A stretch of 64,000 nucleotides of DNA from MPNP01 sp963668325. Its GTDB lineage: Bacteria; Pseudomonadota; Alphaproteobacteria; Rhodobacterales; Rhodobacteraceae. This document shows, in pieces, positions 16,202 to 25,527 of this stretch (within the stretch, counting starts at the first letter, position 1; each line of letters starts with the position of its first letter). The translations under genes and the position numbers were made by a program. The notes beneath the pieces were generated by a model, which saw only the letters and a list, made by a program, of their open reading frames with translations, had not been told where the DNA came from and made no database searches. Where the stretch lies: NCBI GenBank assembly GCA_963668325.1, contig OY764222.1, positions 930,001 to 994,000 on the forward strand, in the 5' to 3' direction.

Positions 16202-18892
16202 TCAGGCAGCTTGTTGCCCTGGCCGTCCATGGCAATGCTTGTATTTTTTCCCTGATCCACAGTGGCAAGGTTTGTTCCTGCCGAGTTTTTTCAAAGGTAA
16301 GTTCTTCTGTTTTCTGGAAGGCATGCCCCCATTGGGTTGTCTATTTGGTAAGCCAGCAGGGGCCTTTCCATTCCCGGAAGGTGCTTCCTGGGGTTGTTGA
16401 GACTGCTCGGAAATTACCGGTCTGGTAAATGAAATCAAACGAGTAACCGAACTGTTGATATTGGTGAGCAGTGCCTGAAATAGTTCAAAACCCTCCCTCT
16501 TGAATTCATTTAACGGATCTCTTTGGGCATATCCACGGAAGCCAATGACCGAGCGTAAATGCTCCAGGGCAACCAAATGTTCCCGCCAATGATGATCCAT
16601 GGCTTGCAAAAGTAACTGTTTTTGCATGATACTCATGATTTCAGGGCTAAATTCCGCTTTTCTTTTTTCATAATATTCGGCGGTTGCATCGTAGATTCTA
16701 TCCCGTACGACCTCATCATCCACCCCATCCTCTTCAGCCCATGATTCCATGGGGAGATCCACTCCAGTGCTTTTTTGTACGGATTCCCTCAAGTCCTGCA
16801 TTTCCCATTGATCGGGATAGGATTTCGGTGGGATATACTGATCAACAAAGGCATCAATGACCTCCAGGCGCATTTCTTCAATAATGTCGGTTACATCCTC
16901 ACTCTCCAGCACTTCCATTCGTTGGGAAAAAATGGCTTTACGCTGATCATTCATGACATCATCGTATTTCAGGAGTTGCTTTCTGATATCAAAGTTTCGC
17001 CCTTCAACTTTACGTTGTGCCTTTTCCAGCGATTTATTGACCCAGGGATGTACGATGGCCTCGTTTTCTTCCATTCCGATGGTATTGAGGACCTTATCCA
17101 GCCTTTCCGAGCCGAATATTCGCATCAAATCGTCTTCAAGGGAAAGGAAAAAGGATGATTTGCCAGGATCACCTTGCCGCCCGGAACGTCCCCGGAGCTG
17201 ATTATCTATCCGCCTTGATTCATGGCGTTCCGTTGCCAAAACAAACAGCCCTCCCGCCTTGATAACAGTTTCCTTGTCATCGGCAACTTCTTGCTCAATT
17301 TTGGTCCTTATCTCGGCTGGGTCCTGCTCAGGATCAGCTTCCAGTTTTTCCAGAACTTTCATTTCGACATTACCACCAAGTTGGATGTCCGTACCTCTTC
17401 CGGCCATGTTCGTTGCGATCGTTATGGCCCCTGGAATTCCTGCTTCGGCAATGATTTTTGCCTCTTGCTCATGGTGGCGCGCATTAAGCACATTATGTTT
17501 CAAGCGGCTTCTGGTTAAAATCTTTGCAAGGGTTTCTGATTTGTCGATGGAGGTGGTTCCCACCAAAATGGGTTGTTTTCTACCATGGGCGTCCTTGATG
17601 GCGTCCAGAATGGCCTGATGCTTTTCCTTTGAAGTTCGGTAGACACGATCATCTTCATCAATTCTGGCCACATCTTCATTGGTTGGAATCTCAACCACAC
17701 CAAGTCCATAGATTTCGCCGAACTCTTCTGCTTCTGTCAAAGCCGTACCGGTCATTCCAGAAAGTTTGGAATACAGCCGGAAATAATTCTGGAAGGTAAC
17801 AGAGGCCAGGGTAACATTCTCTGACTGGATGGGTACTCCCTCCTTAGCTTCAATAGCCTGGTGCAAACCCTCACTCAGTCTTCTTCCTGACATCATTCTG
17901 CCAGTAAATTCATCAATCAGGACAACCTGTCCACCTCTAACGATATAGTCCTTGTCCCTGAAGTAGACCTTATTTGCTCGAAGACCCTGTGTAACGTGAT
18001 GAACGATGGTAACCGATTCCGCATCGTATAGCGATTGATTCTCAGGTAAGAGGTCCTTTTCCTTTAGAAGAACTTCAAGATGATCGTTTCCTTCATCTGT
18101 AAGGGTGACATTCCTGGTTTTTTCATCCAGTTCATAATCTTCCGGATTTACCGAGGGAATCAAATTTTGAATGGAATTATATAGTTCTGAACGATCCCCG
18201 GCTGGTCCTGAAATAACCAAAGGGGTTCGGGCTTCATCAATCAGGATGGAATCTACTTCGTCGATTATGGCGAAATGATGCCCCCTTTGGACCATGGTTT
18301 CGAGAGTTGGAACCATGTTATCACGCAAGTAATCAAAGCCAAATTCGTTATTTGTTCCATAGGTAATATCAGCGCTGTAGGCCTTACGCTTACCGCTCTT
18401 GTCGAGATCAGGCGTAATTACATCCACTGTAATCCCCAGCATGGAGTAGATTTTCCCCATCCATTCGGAGTCTCTTCGAGCGAGGTAATCGTTAACAGTT
18501 ACAATATGAACACTTTCCCCCTTGAGGGTGTTCAAATAGGCTGGCAGGGTAGCAACCAGGGTCTTGCCCTCACCTGTTTTCATTTCTGAAATATTACCCT
18601 GGTGAAGGAAAATCCCTCCCACCATCTGGACATCGAATATTCGTAGCCCCAAGGCCCTCTTGCCAACTTCTCTGGTCAGGGCAAAAGTTTCCGTGAGCAA
18701 GTCATCTAGGCTTTCCCCATTGCTTGCCCTGGTTTTGAATTCCTGTGTCTTCTGGATGATTTCCTGTTCGGAAAGTTTTTCGAACAGGCTTTCCAAGTCA
18801 TTTATCTTGACAACGAATGGCTGTACGGATTTCAACAACCTATCATTGGCGGACCCAAAAAGCTTTTTGGTAAGGTTTCCGACACCAATCAT
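16202..18892 (-). CDS. secA: Preprotein translocase ATPase SecA
   Basis: Cytoplasmic/membrane motor that drives secretory proteins through SecYEG. The start is the ATG at 18892 (MIGVGNLTKKLFGSANDR) with AAAGGAG about 11 bases upstream; a longer reading from 18961 would add 23 atypical residues. The resulting 896 residues are standard. Visible parts are the DEAD motor (MKTGEGKTLVATLPAYL, then IIDEVDSILIDEARTPL), the helicase II domain (TNMAGRGTDIQLGG, RRIDNQLRGRSGRQGDPG) and a C-terminal zinc-binding tail (NKPCHCGSGKKYKHCHG). Confidence 0.98.
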   Translation of the reverse strand: MIGVGNLTKKLFGSANDRLLKSVQPFVVKINDLESLFEKLSEQEIIQKTQEFKTRASNGESLDDLLTETFALTREVGKRALGLRIFDVQMVGGIFLHQGNISEMKTGEGKTLVATLPAYLNTLKGESVHIVTVNDYLARRDSEWMGKIYSMLGITVDVITPDLDKSGKRKAYSADITYGTNNEFGFDYLRDNMVPTLETMVQRGHHFAIIDEVDSILIDEARTPLVISGPAGDRSELYNSIQNLIPSVNPEDYELDEKTRNVTLTDEGNDHLEVLLKEKDLLPENQSLYDAESVTIVHHVTQGLRANKVYFRDKDYIVRGGQVVLIDEFTGRMMSGRRLSEGLHQAIEAKEGVPIQSENVTLASVTFQNYFRLYSKLSGMTGTALTEAEEFGEIYGLGVVEIPTNEDVARIDEDDRVYRTSKEKHQAILDAIKDAHGRKQPILVGTTSIDKSETLAKILTRSRLKHNVLNARHHEQEAKIIAEAGIPGAITIATNMAGRGTDIQLGGNVEMKVLEKLEADPEQDPAEIRTKIEQEVADDKETVIKAGGLFVLATERHESRRIDNQLRGRSGRQGDPGKSSFFLSLEDDLMRIFGSERLDKVLNTIGMEENEAIVHPWVNKSLEKAQRKVEGRNFDIRKQLLKYDDVMNDQRKAIFSQRMEVLESEDVTDIIEEMRLEVIDAFVDQYIPPKSYPDQWEMQDLRESVQKSTGVDLPMESWAEEDGVDDEVVRDRIYDATAEYYEKRKAEFSPEIMSIMQKQLLLQAMDHHWREHLVALEHLRSVIGFRGYAQRDPLNEFKREGFELFQALLTNINSSVTRLISFTRPVISEQSQQPQEAPSGNGKAPAGLPNRQPNGGMPSRKQKNLPLKKLGRNKPCHCGSGKKYKHCHGRPGQQAA

Positions 18893-19584
18893 GTTTCGTT
18901 TTACTCCTTTTGCTTTCCTTTGGGGAAATACTTGGATTATTTTTTTGGAAAAACCAACCATTCAAAAAATGTAAGAAAATCCCGCTAATGAAAATTAGTA
19001 TTAAGCAAGGCCAGATTCAACTTTTGAAGGAATAGACCTGGAGAGACTATGAAAGTATTTGAATTTTGTTGATTAATTACTTTGCCTTGATGCCATCAAA
19101 CCAAGGCTATTTTGGCTAGATTTCAGATATTGAAATGGGTAAATTCCTGCCTAAAATCAACTCATCATCACATTTGTCCAAAAACACCCAAAAAGCCCTT
19201 GGTTTGAAGTGGTTCTTTGCTAAAATACGCTAAAATCATACACTTTGCCTTAGCACTGCCTATCGCCCTCCCCCACAAAAAGCTATAAAACTTCTACTAA
19301 AATACCCATCAACGCTTGCTTAAAAAAGTATCACAATGCCATCAGTTTCAATTAATCACAACTCATGGCTAGACAATGACAGTTCCTAAAAAAATATTTT
19401 TTAAAGCCCGCAAGAATACTCGGTTTTTCAAAACAGTAGATTCCGTTAGGGTATTACCTTCATCATGTGTGTCAAGGCGATCAGATTGAAATGTACATTG
19501 ATTTGTATTTGGGAACTGTAAAACGGATTAATGATGGTATAAAAATTATCGATACCCATTTGTAATTTAAATTGCCAATTTGTA
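18893..19584. other. Long non-coding region upstream of secA
   Basis: About 690 bases with no convincing gene on either strand. It must hold the secA promoter near its left end. A hairpin-capable repeat (GCCTTG...CAAGGC) lies at 19084-19107, and the motif TAAAATAC or GCTAAAAT recurs around 19219-19235 and 19297. No tRNA or integrase remnant could be supported. Confidence 0.6.
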
Positions 19585-20469
19585 TTGCTTGGAAATTCTT
19601 TCAGTTTGGGAATAAGTTTTCATAACCAAGCGGTAAATTATTTAGGGGATAAGCCCATCACAGTATGCGTTGCCATTAAGGTAAATGATGGTATAGTTTT
19701 TGCAGCGGACAGTGCGGTATCGTTGACGACCACGTTTACTGATGGAAGTTCTGTGGTTGCAAATGTTTGGAACCACGGTCTTAAGGTTTTTAATCTCCAC
19801 CGGGATCTTCCAATTGTTGCAATGTTTGCTGGCATGGCAAATTTCGGTCATATCTCAATAAGCTACTTGGCTAAGGATCTCCGCATCAGTTTGGAGCATA
19901 AATTCAAGGAAAAGGCCTATAATTTTAATGAGGTAGTGGATTTTACTTACAAATATATTCAAGACGAGTATCTAAAATCCTATCCTAGTCCCTTACCCTC
20001 TCATTCGTTCGAATTTTGGATTGGGGGATATGACTACCCAAATAAAAATGGCGAGATCTGGAAGTTTGAAATTCAACAAGGACAATGGCTAAGCCCAACC
20101 CAACTTGTCGCACCTGAAATTCCAGATCATATTTTGTGGGGTGGTCAAACACAAGCAATTTCTCGACTTCTGGTCGGATACGATCCACTGATTCCACAAA
20201 CGTTCAACTTGGACATTTCCAAACTTAAACAATTTCAGACTCCTCTTGTGCATTCTGCAATGCCCTTGCAGGATGCTATTGATCTTGCCTATTTCTTGGT
20301 GGATATGACCAAAAAATATTTTGCGTATTTACCAGGAGCTGATATTGTAGCAGGTGATACGGATATTGCGACAGTCACAAAACATGAAGGATTCAAGTGG
20401 ATCAACCGTAAGCACTATTATCAAGCCGAATTCAATAGGAGGAATGCAGGCCATGTCACAGGACAATAA
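19585..20469 (+). CDS. Proteasome beta-like Ntn-hydrolase family protein
   Basis: Resembles bacterial proteasome-type Ntn hydrolases. After a short N-terminal stretch the sequence ITVCVAIKVNDGIVFAADS aligns with the start of proteasome beta subunits: if the Thr is Thr1, the conserved Asp falls exactly at position 17 (AADS). VWNHGLKVFNLHRDLPIVAM matches the second and third strands, but the catalytic Lys33 is not clearly conserved. There is no ATG near the N-terminus. The only ordinary candidate is TTG at 19585, which leaves a 25-residue leader with Thr26 as putative nucleophile and lacks a ribosome site. AGGGG lies eight bases before an ATC codon at 19657 immediately preceding the Thr codon, suggesting either a rare ATC start or a lost ATG. 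A 60-residue gene overlaps the 3' end. Confidence 0.65.
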   Translation: MLGNSFSLGISFHNQAVNYLGDKPITVCVAIKVNDGIVFAADSAVSLTTTFTDGSSVVANVWNHGLKVFNLHRDLPIVAMFAGMANFGHISISYLAKDLRISLEHKFKEKAYNFNEVVDFTYKYIQDEYLKSYPSPLPSHSFEFWIGGYDYPNKNGEIWKFEIQQGQWLSPTQLVAPEIPDHILWGGQTQAISRLLVGYDPLIPQTFNLDISKLKQFQTPLVHSAMPLQDAIDLAYFLVDMTKKYFAYLPGADIVAGDTDIATVTKHEGFKWINRKHYYQAEFNRRNAGHVTGQ

Positions 20470-20635
20470 GGTAAGAAATGAGGTTATTCAGGTCGAATTA
20501 ATCAAAGAAACTGTCATGCCCCCCTACCATTATCAAGAGTATCAGAATGGTTTCGGTAGTGCAGGTTCGGCTCTGGATGAAGAAATTAAGGGAGCACCTG
20601 ATAAACCATCAAAGGATTACCCCAAGAATACCTAG
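20453..20635 (+). CDS. Small companion protein of the Ntn hydrolase, unknown function
   Basis: A 60-residue hydrophilic protein (MSQDNKVRNEVIQVELIKET... ending DKPSKDYPKNT) overlapping the end of the proteasome-like gene by 17 bases. A perfect AGGAGG at 20437-20442 sits ten bases before the ATG at 20453 and argues that it is translated; an ATG at 20444 is too close to it. No domain is recognised. Overlap and shared strand suggest co-translation and perhaps a substrate, inhibitor or adaptor role, which is inference only. Confidence 0.55.
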   Translation: MSQDNKVRNEVIQVELIKETVMPPYHYQEYQNGFGSAGSALDEEIKGAPDKPSKDYPKNT

Positions 20636-20971
20636 GTTATACCCAGGAACAGGTGGTTCCGTTTAAGGGAATGTGTACCGGGGGCGCAAGTGAGGGCAAA
20701 AGCGGTCAGCATCCAGACTGAAATTCTTCCCGGGTTAATGGTAATGAAGAAGATGAAAGCATTTGGAATTTTTTGATTACCCACCTCATACCTCGAAATG
20801 CTGGGTGTAAGCCCATCACATTTTGCCAGTTCTTGTGGAGCAGACTAACTTCTGGATTAGCTTCCCAAAGCTTTGTCTCGTTATTGGACTTGCGTTATGA
20901 GATAAAGACTAAAATAGGAAATTGGGTAGGTAAAAATGGCTTTATGAAGGACTTTATTTAACACTATCATC

Positions 20972-20993
20972 GCCGCTGGCGAAGCGGCTCTTT
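20972..20993 (+). terminator. Terminator-like hairpin
   Basis: GCCGCT, loop GGCGA, AGCGGC followed by TCTTT: a six-bp GC-rich stem with a short T-rich tail. It could end transcription from the proteasome-like gene pair. The T-tract is weak. Confidence 0.35.
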
Positions 20994-21125
20994 GAAGCGA
21001 GGATAAATGGTTTATACCCATTCTATATCCACGATTAGTACTTTAGAACCTTTCTTCGGAAGCAATAAATTGAAACTGATGATCAAAATTTTGAACTCAT
21101 TTCGTTGATGCACAAACACTTGTTT

Positions 21126-21152
21126 TTGACTTTGGACGACCAAGGGTATAAT
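21126..21152 (+). promoter_or_regulatory. Putative sigma70-type promoter of the 5'-nucleotidase gene
   Basis: TTGACT at 21126-21131 and a perfect TATAAT at 21147-21152, separated by 15 bases (slightly short), about 60 bases upstream of the ATG. Confidence 0.4.
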
Positions 21153-21213
21153 TCCCGATAGATATTTGGGATTTATATTTTCATATCTTCATTGAAACGA
21201 GGGAATAAACAGG

Positions 21214-22725
21214 ATGAAAAAAATATTTTTAAGGTGGTTAGTGGTTATTTTAACTCTACCAGTAGTTTTGGCCGGTACGGGTTTATATGCAGAGGCAACC
21301 AAGGTTACCATTGTTCATTTTAATGATTTGGACAGAATGGGCGCAAAAGGTGGCCGCGGTGGTGTCGCCAAATTGGCTTCCATCATTGCAGAACAAAGGA
21401 TGGCCAACGATAACGTCATGGTAACATTTGGCGGAGATACGATTTCTCCTTCCTTAATGTCAGGTTTGGATCAGGGAGCTCATATGATTGACTTGTTGAA
21501 CCAACTGGACTTGACAGCCATGGTTTTGGGCAATCATGAATTTGATTTTGGGCCAGAGATCGCCAAGGAAAGAATTGCCGAGGCAAATTTTCCTATTCTG
21601 GGAACAAATGCGGTTGACCCGGATGGTAATATAATAGACGGAGCTTTGGCTTCTATTATGGTAGGCGCAGGGGATTTCAAAATTGGTATATTCGGTTTGG
21701 TCACCGTTGGAACCTTGGAGAAATCAAGCCCAGGAGAATATACTTTCCTTGATCCGCTAGCTGTAGCTGAGGAACAGGCTGCCCTCCTGAGAGAAGAAGG
21801 TGCCGACTTGGTTATAGCCTTGGCGCATACCGATACAGGCGAGGATAAAATACTTGTTGATAACGAGGTGGTTGACCTCTTGCTTAGTGGCGATGACCAT
21901 ACCCAAATAATTGATTTTTCGAATGATACCCTTTTCGTTGAATCCGGTGGACAGGCTGAAAAGGTTACCGTAATAGATGTCTACCTAGATCGTGAAGAGG
22001 ATGATGATGGTATAGAAACAGTTTGGAATGCTGATTATAGGGTTATTGACAGTATCAGATACGATGGTGATCCAGAAGTGGTAGCCTCGGTTGCTGGATA
22101 TGAAAGTCAGTTGGATGAACAACTTAATGTGGAATTGGGCGTATCCGAAACTGCCCTTGATACCAGACGAGAAACAATCCGGGGCAAGGAAGCCGCTTTT
22201 GGTAATATGGTGGCCGATGCCATCAGGGAAGCAACAGGTGCCGACATTAGTTTTGCAAACGGTGGTGGAATAAGGGGTGACAGGACCTATGAAGCGGGCA
22301 CTGTCCTGACACGAAGGGATATTCAGAGTGAGTTACCCTTTGGCAATAAAACAGTGGTTATAGAAGTTTCTGGCCAGGTAATCATTGATGCCCTGGAAAA
22401 TGGTTTCAGCCGAATTGAAGACGGATCTGGACGATTTCCCCAGATTTCAGGTATCAATGTTGTCGTGAACCCCAAGGCAGAACCAGGAAGCAGGGTTATT
22501 GAGGTGGCCCGGAATGGTGAACCACTTGACCCCAACGGAACTTTCGTTTTTGCGGTAAATAATTACCTTGCTGGAGGTGGCGATGGCTACTCCATGTTTG
22601 CAGATCAAAAAAGGATCGTGAACGAGTATGCGGGTGTTTTGGATGCAGTACAAGTATTCAATTACATATCGTCCAAGGGTTCTGTAGCACCGATGGTTGA
22701 GGGTCGCATCGTTTATCAGGAATAA
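21214..22725 (+). CDS. Secreted 5'-nucleotidase / 2',3'-cyclic phosphodiesterase family (UshA-like)
   Basis: A 503-residue exported metallophosphoesterase that dephosphorylates nucleotides in the periplasm, releasing phosphate and nucleosides. It has a signal peptide (KKIFLRWLVVILTLPVVLAG) cut near residue 26, a calcineurin-like domain (VHFNDLDR, TFGGDTISPS, VLGNHEFDFG, ALAHTDTGED, SGDDHTQ) and a C-terminal 5'-nucleotidase domain (AFGNMVADAIREATGAD, SFANGGGIRGD, NNYLAGGGDGYSMF). The first metal motif reads NDLD where UshA has ND-x-H, a His-to-Asp change. A GAGGG leader precedes the ATG and a strong hairpin follows the gene, so it is monocistronic. Confidence 0.9.
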   Translation: MKKIFLRWLVVILTLPVVLAGTGLYAEATKVTIVHFNDLDRMGAKGGRGGVAKLASIIAEQRMANDNVMVTFGGDTISPSLMSGLDQGAHMIDLLNQLDLTAMVLGNHEFDFGPEIAKERIAEANFPILGTNAVDPDGNIIDGALASIMVGAGDFKIGIFGLVTVGTLEKSSPGEYTFLDPLAVAEEQAALLREEGADLVIALAHTDTGEDKILVDNEVVDLLLSGDDHTQIIDFSNDTLFVESGGQAEKVTVIDVYLDREEDDDGIETVWNADYRVIDSIRYDGDPEVVASVAGYESQLDEQLNVELGVSETALDTRRETIRGKEAAFGNMVADAIREATGADISFANGGGIRGDRTYEAGTVLTRRDIQSELPFGNKTVVIEVSGQVIIDALENGFSRIEDGSGRFPQISGINVVVNPKAEPGSRVIEVARNGEPLDPNGTFVFAVNNYLAGGGDGYSMFADQKRIVNEYAGVLDAVQVFNYISSKGSVAPMVEGRIVYQE

Positions 22726-22742
22726 ATCTAACATTGCTCAAA

Positions 22743-22767
22743 GGGGCCCTTCTGGGGCCCCATTTTG
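22743..22767 (+). terminator. Rho-independent terminator after the 5'-nucleotidase gene
   Basis: A seven-bp perfect GC stem (GGGGCCC, loop TTCTG, GGGCCCC) followed by ATTTTG, starting 17 bases after the stop codon. Confidence 0.85.
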
Positions 22768-22845
22768 CTATCCCACAGGCAAAGGACAAGGTTTTTTGCG
22801 AGAGTAATTCAGTCAACTGCGACCGAAAACAATCGCCGGCTTCCC

Positions 22846-24168
22846 ATGACTAAAACAGCTCCATCGGACAATTATCAGATCGGTGTATTTGACCATAATG
22901 GAACCTTGCGGGGCAAATGGTTTCCAGAAAACAAGCTTGAGAAGATTCTGGTAAGTGGAATAAGGATGCCAGGTTCAATCTTGGCTTGTGATATTTGGGG
23001 TCAGGACAGGGTAACCAACGAGTTTGTCCGCAAGGGTGGAGATTCAGACTTGGTCTGTATGCCAACAGGCAGGAAAATACTTCCGTTGCCATGGCTGGAG
23101 AACAAAGCCCATTTGATACATGGCTGGATGCTGAATGATGATGGTACGATGTTTCCAGGTGATCCCCGGGGAGAATTGTACACGATGGTACAAAGGTTTC
23201 ATGCCAAGGGTCTGTTTCCTGTGGTTGCCTTTGAGATTGAATTTTATCTGATCAATAAAGAATCAAAGCATCCCAAACCAATCTATCTGGAAGCACAAAA
23301 TCGACGTCTGGACAAAGATTCCATCCTTTCCCTAGATGAGTTGGATGGTCTAGGTGGGTTTTTCAGGGACATTGAAAGCGTGGCCCAGGAACAAGGGATA
23401 AGCACAGCAGGTGTATCCTCGGAGAATGGCCCCGCCCAATATGAAATCAATCTGGAACATGCCCGGGATCCCTTGAAGGCAGCTGATGATGCATTGCTGA
23501 TGAAAAGAATAATCAAGGGAGTTGCTTCAAAACACGGTTTCAAAGCCACTTTCATGGCTAAGCCCTATGCTGAAAATGCCGGGAGCAGCATGCATGTCCA
23601 TATCAGTATTGTTGATACGAACGGGGATAATATTTTCGCTGATGAAAGATTAAATGGGCCCGAACGTCTGAAACACGGGATAGGAGGTCTCCTTGATCAA
23701 TTTGACGAAAGCTTTTTGTTATTTGCACCTCATTTAAATTCTTACCGGAGGTTTCTCCCAGGGCTGCTTGCTCCAATAAACGCTAGCTGGGGAAAGGAAA
23801 ATAGAACAACGACAATTCGCATTCCCGGAGGACCATCAAACGCTCGGAGAATTGAACACCGATTGGCAGGTTCGGATACCAATCCTTACCTGGTACTGGC
23901 AGTCATTTTGGGAGGGATATTTAATGGCCTGGAAAGGAAAATTGATCCTGGTTCCCCTATGGAAGGGTTTACAGGCGAAAGGGCATTAAAGGCAATGCCC
24001 CCTAATTGGGGAGCGGCCATAGCACAATTTTCCCGAAGCAAGAAAATGGCAAGTATATTTTCAGATCAATTTATAGACATGCTCATAACCACCAAAAATT
24101 ACGAATACGAGGAGTTTTCCAAAAAGATTTCCCCTGCGGAATACCAAGCATATCTGGATGCCTGCTGA
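22846..24168 (+). CDS. puuA: Glutamine synthetase family protein, probable gamma-glutamylpolyamine synthetase
   Basis: A 440-residue ATP-dependent amide ligase. Fold motifs are present: EIEFYLI for metal binding, ENGPAQYEINLEH, SSMHVHIS and RIPGGPSNARRIEHRLAGSD with NPYLVLA. Coupling to an FAD amine oxidase of PuuB type (TGATG overlap) points to the gamma-glutamylated polyamine route, in which this enzyme attaches glutamate to putrescine or a related amine. I chose the ATG at 22846; an upstream in-frame alternative at 22765 lies inside the preceding terminator. Ethanolamine or another amine is a possible substrate, since the family is broad. Confidence 0.75.
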   Translation: MTKTAPSDNYQIGVFDHNGTLRGKWFPENKLEKILVSGIRMPGSILACDIWGQDRVTNEFVRKGGDSDLVCMPTGRKILPLPWLENKAHLIHGWMLNDDGTMFPGDPRGELYTMVQRFHAKGLFPVVAFEIEFYLINKESKHPKPIYLEAQNRRLDKDSILSLDELDGLGGFFRDIESVAQEQGISTAGVSSENGPAQYEINLEHARDPLKAADDALLMKRIIKGVASKHGFKATFMAKPYAENAGSSMHVHISIVDTNGDNIFADERLNGPERLKHGIGGLLDQFDESFLLFAPHLNSYRRFLPGLLAPINASWGKENRTTTIRIPGGPSNARRIEHRLAGSDTNPYLVLAVILGGIFNGLERKIDPGSPMEGFTGERALKAMPPNWGAAIAQFSRSKKMASIFSDQFIDMLITTKNYEYEEFSKKISPAEYQAYLDAC

Positions 24169-25478
24169 TGCGGTGGGATATTCCTCCCTTCAATTCGGAC
24201 CCTTCCTATCCCCACAGCTATTACGTCAATAGTGTCAAATATACCCGAAATACCTTAACCCTGAAAGGGTCGGTCAATACAGACATTTGTATTATTGGTG
24301 CTGGCTTTACCGGCCTGTCAACGGCTATTTTCCTTGCCGAGAGGGGTTTCAAGGTTATCGTTCTGGAAGGAGCCAAGGTGGGTTGGGGGGCCTCCGGCAG
24401 AAACGGTGGTCAAGCCATAAATGGCTTTACCGGAAGTATTGACAGCATTAAGAATTTTTTGGGAGAAAAATCAGCTGGATTAGCCCACGATATGTTTGAA
24501 GAAGGGGTTAACCTGATTGAATATCTTGTAGGAAAGTACGCAATTGATTGCGATTTCAAATATGGCAATCTGGCCTTGGCGTTAACATCCAAGCAGGCCC
24601 GTATCCTGGAGCAGGAAGTTCAAAAAAAGCAGAGAGCCAGGCAAGGAGATTTTGATTATCTAGATTCAGAAAGTCTATTAAGACATGTTGGTTCCAAACT
24701 ATATTGCGGGGGATATATTGACCGGAAAAGTGGACATCTCCACCCCTTGAAACTGGCTCTCGGTGAGGCCAAAGTCCTGGAAGAACTAGGGGGGATCATT
24801 TATGAAAACTCACCCGCCACAGTAATTGAAGAGGTGAATAACCAGGTTAGTATTGAAACGCCAGAAGGGAGAATTCTATGCTCCAAACTGGTTTTGGGAT
24901 GTAATGGCTACCTAAATATAAAGGGACATCGGGTTTCCGAACAAATACTACCAGTATATTCCGAAATTGTGGCAACAGAACCCTTGTCAGAAGATATGGC
25001 GAGGGAAGTCATGCCTTCCGATGCTTCAGCTTTTGATGTGAGGTTTCTCCCGGATTATTACAGGCTATCGGCTGACAAAAGAATGCTGTTTGGAAGTTCA
25101 ACCAATTATGGCCGCCCGGGAAAAGCCCAAACGGGTATGAAATCCATAGCCAGAATGCGAAAGGTATTTCCAGCCCTGCAAGATGTAGGAATTGATTTCG
25201 CTTGGCAGGGTCTGTTTGCAGTAACGGTATCTCGCTTGCCCCAGTTAGGTAAAATCAGTCCCAGAATATATTATGGCCACGGATATTGTGGAAATGGAGT
25301 AAACTGTTCACATTTGTTTGGGAAACTCCTTTGCGAGGCAATTGAAGGAAATTCAGAAAGGTTTGATGTTTTTGCCAACATGCCACAAAGTAAATTTCCG
25401 GGAGGAAAAAAATTCAAAATTCCAATAACTGTAGCAGGCGCTTATTATTATCAAATGCGAGATTGGTTGGGTGTTTAG
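24168..25478 (+). CDS. puuB: FAD-dependent amine oxidoreductase, probable gamma-glutamylputrescine oxidase
   Basis: A 436-residue D-amino-acid-oxidase-fold flavoenzyme. The dinucleotide-binding motif ICIIGAGFTGLSTAIFLAERG starts near residue 40 and is followed by the PuuB/OrdL hallmark VGWGASGRNGGQ. The C-terminal WQGLFAVTVSRLPQLG and YGHGYCGNGV complete the FAD site. The start at 24168 forms TGATG with the upstream synthetase. The pair would glutamylate an amine and then oxidise it to the aldehyde; the dehydrogenase and hydrolase of the full pathway are not in this window. It converges on hipA, 49 bases away. Confidence 0.8.
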   Translation: MRWDIPPFNSDPSYPHSYYVNSVKYTRNTLTLKGSVNTDICIIGAGFTGLSTAIFLAERGFKVIVLEGAKVGWGASGRNGGQAINGFTGSIDSIKNFLGEKSAGLAHDMFEEGVNLIEYLVGKYAIDCDFKYGNLALALTSKQARILEQEVQKKQRARQGDFDYLDSESLLRHVGSKLYCGGYIDRKSGHLHPLKLALGEAKVLEELGGIIYENSPATVIEEVNNQVSIETPEGRILCSKLVLGCNGYLNIKGHRVSEQILPVYSEIVATEPLSEDMAREVMPSDASAFDVRFLPDYYRLSADKRMLFGSSTNYGRPGKAQTGMKSIARMRKVFPALQDVGIDFAWQGLFAVTVSRLPQLGKISPRIYYGHGYCGNGVNCSHLFGKLLCEAIEGNSERFDVFANMPQSKFPGGKKFKIPITVAGAYYYQMRDWLGV

Positions 25479-25527
25479 CCAAAGGCAATAATTTTTGGTG
25501 CACGTTGCCAAATGAATTGAAACCATA

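Larger units (their letters stand above)
20636..21213. other. Intergenic region between the Ntn hydrolase pair and the 5'-nucleotidase
   Basis: About 580 bases without a supported gene. A TTG-initiated frame at 20773-20961 is open but has no recognisable content. The region holds a terminator-like hairpin (20972-20988) and the putative promoter of the nucleotidase gene, listed separately. Confidence 0.5.

Noticed and set aside
19217..19305. Repeated TAAAATAC/GCTAAAAT motifs as an integration or attachment site
   Set aside because: No integrase or tRNA nearby and the repeats are short and AT-rich.
20773..20961. 62-codon TTG-initiated frame ahead of a terminator-like hairpin
   Set aside because: No ribosome site, odd composition and no recognisable family; the hairpin can equally serve the upstream genes.
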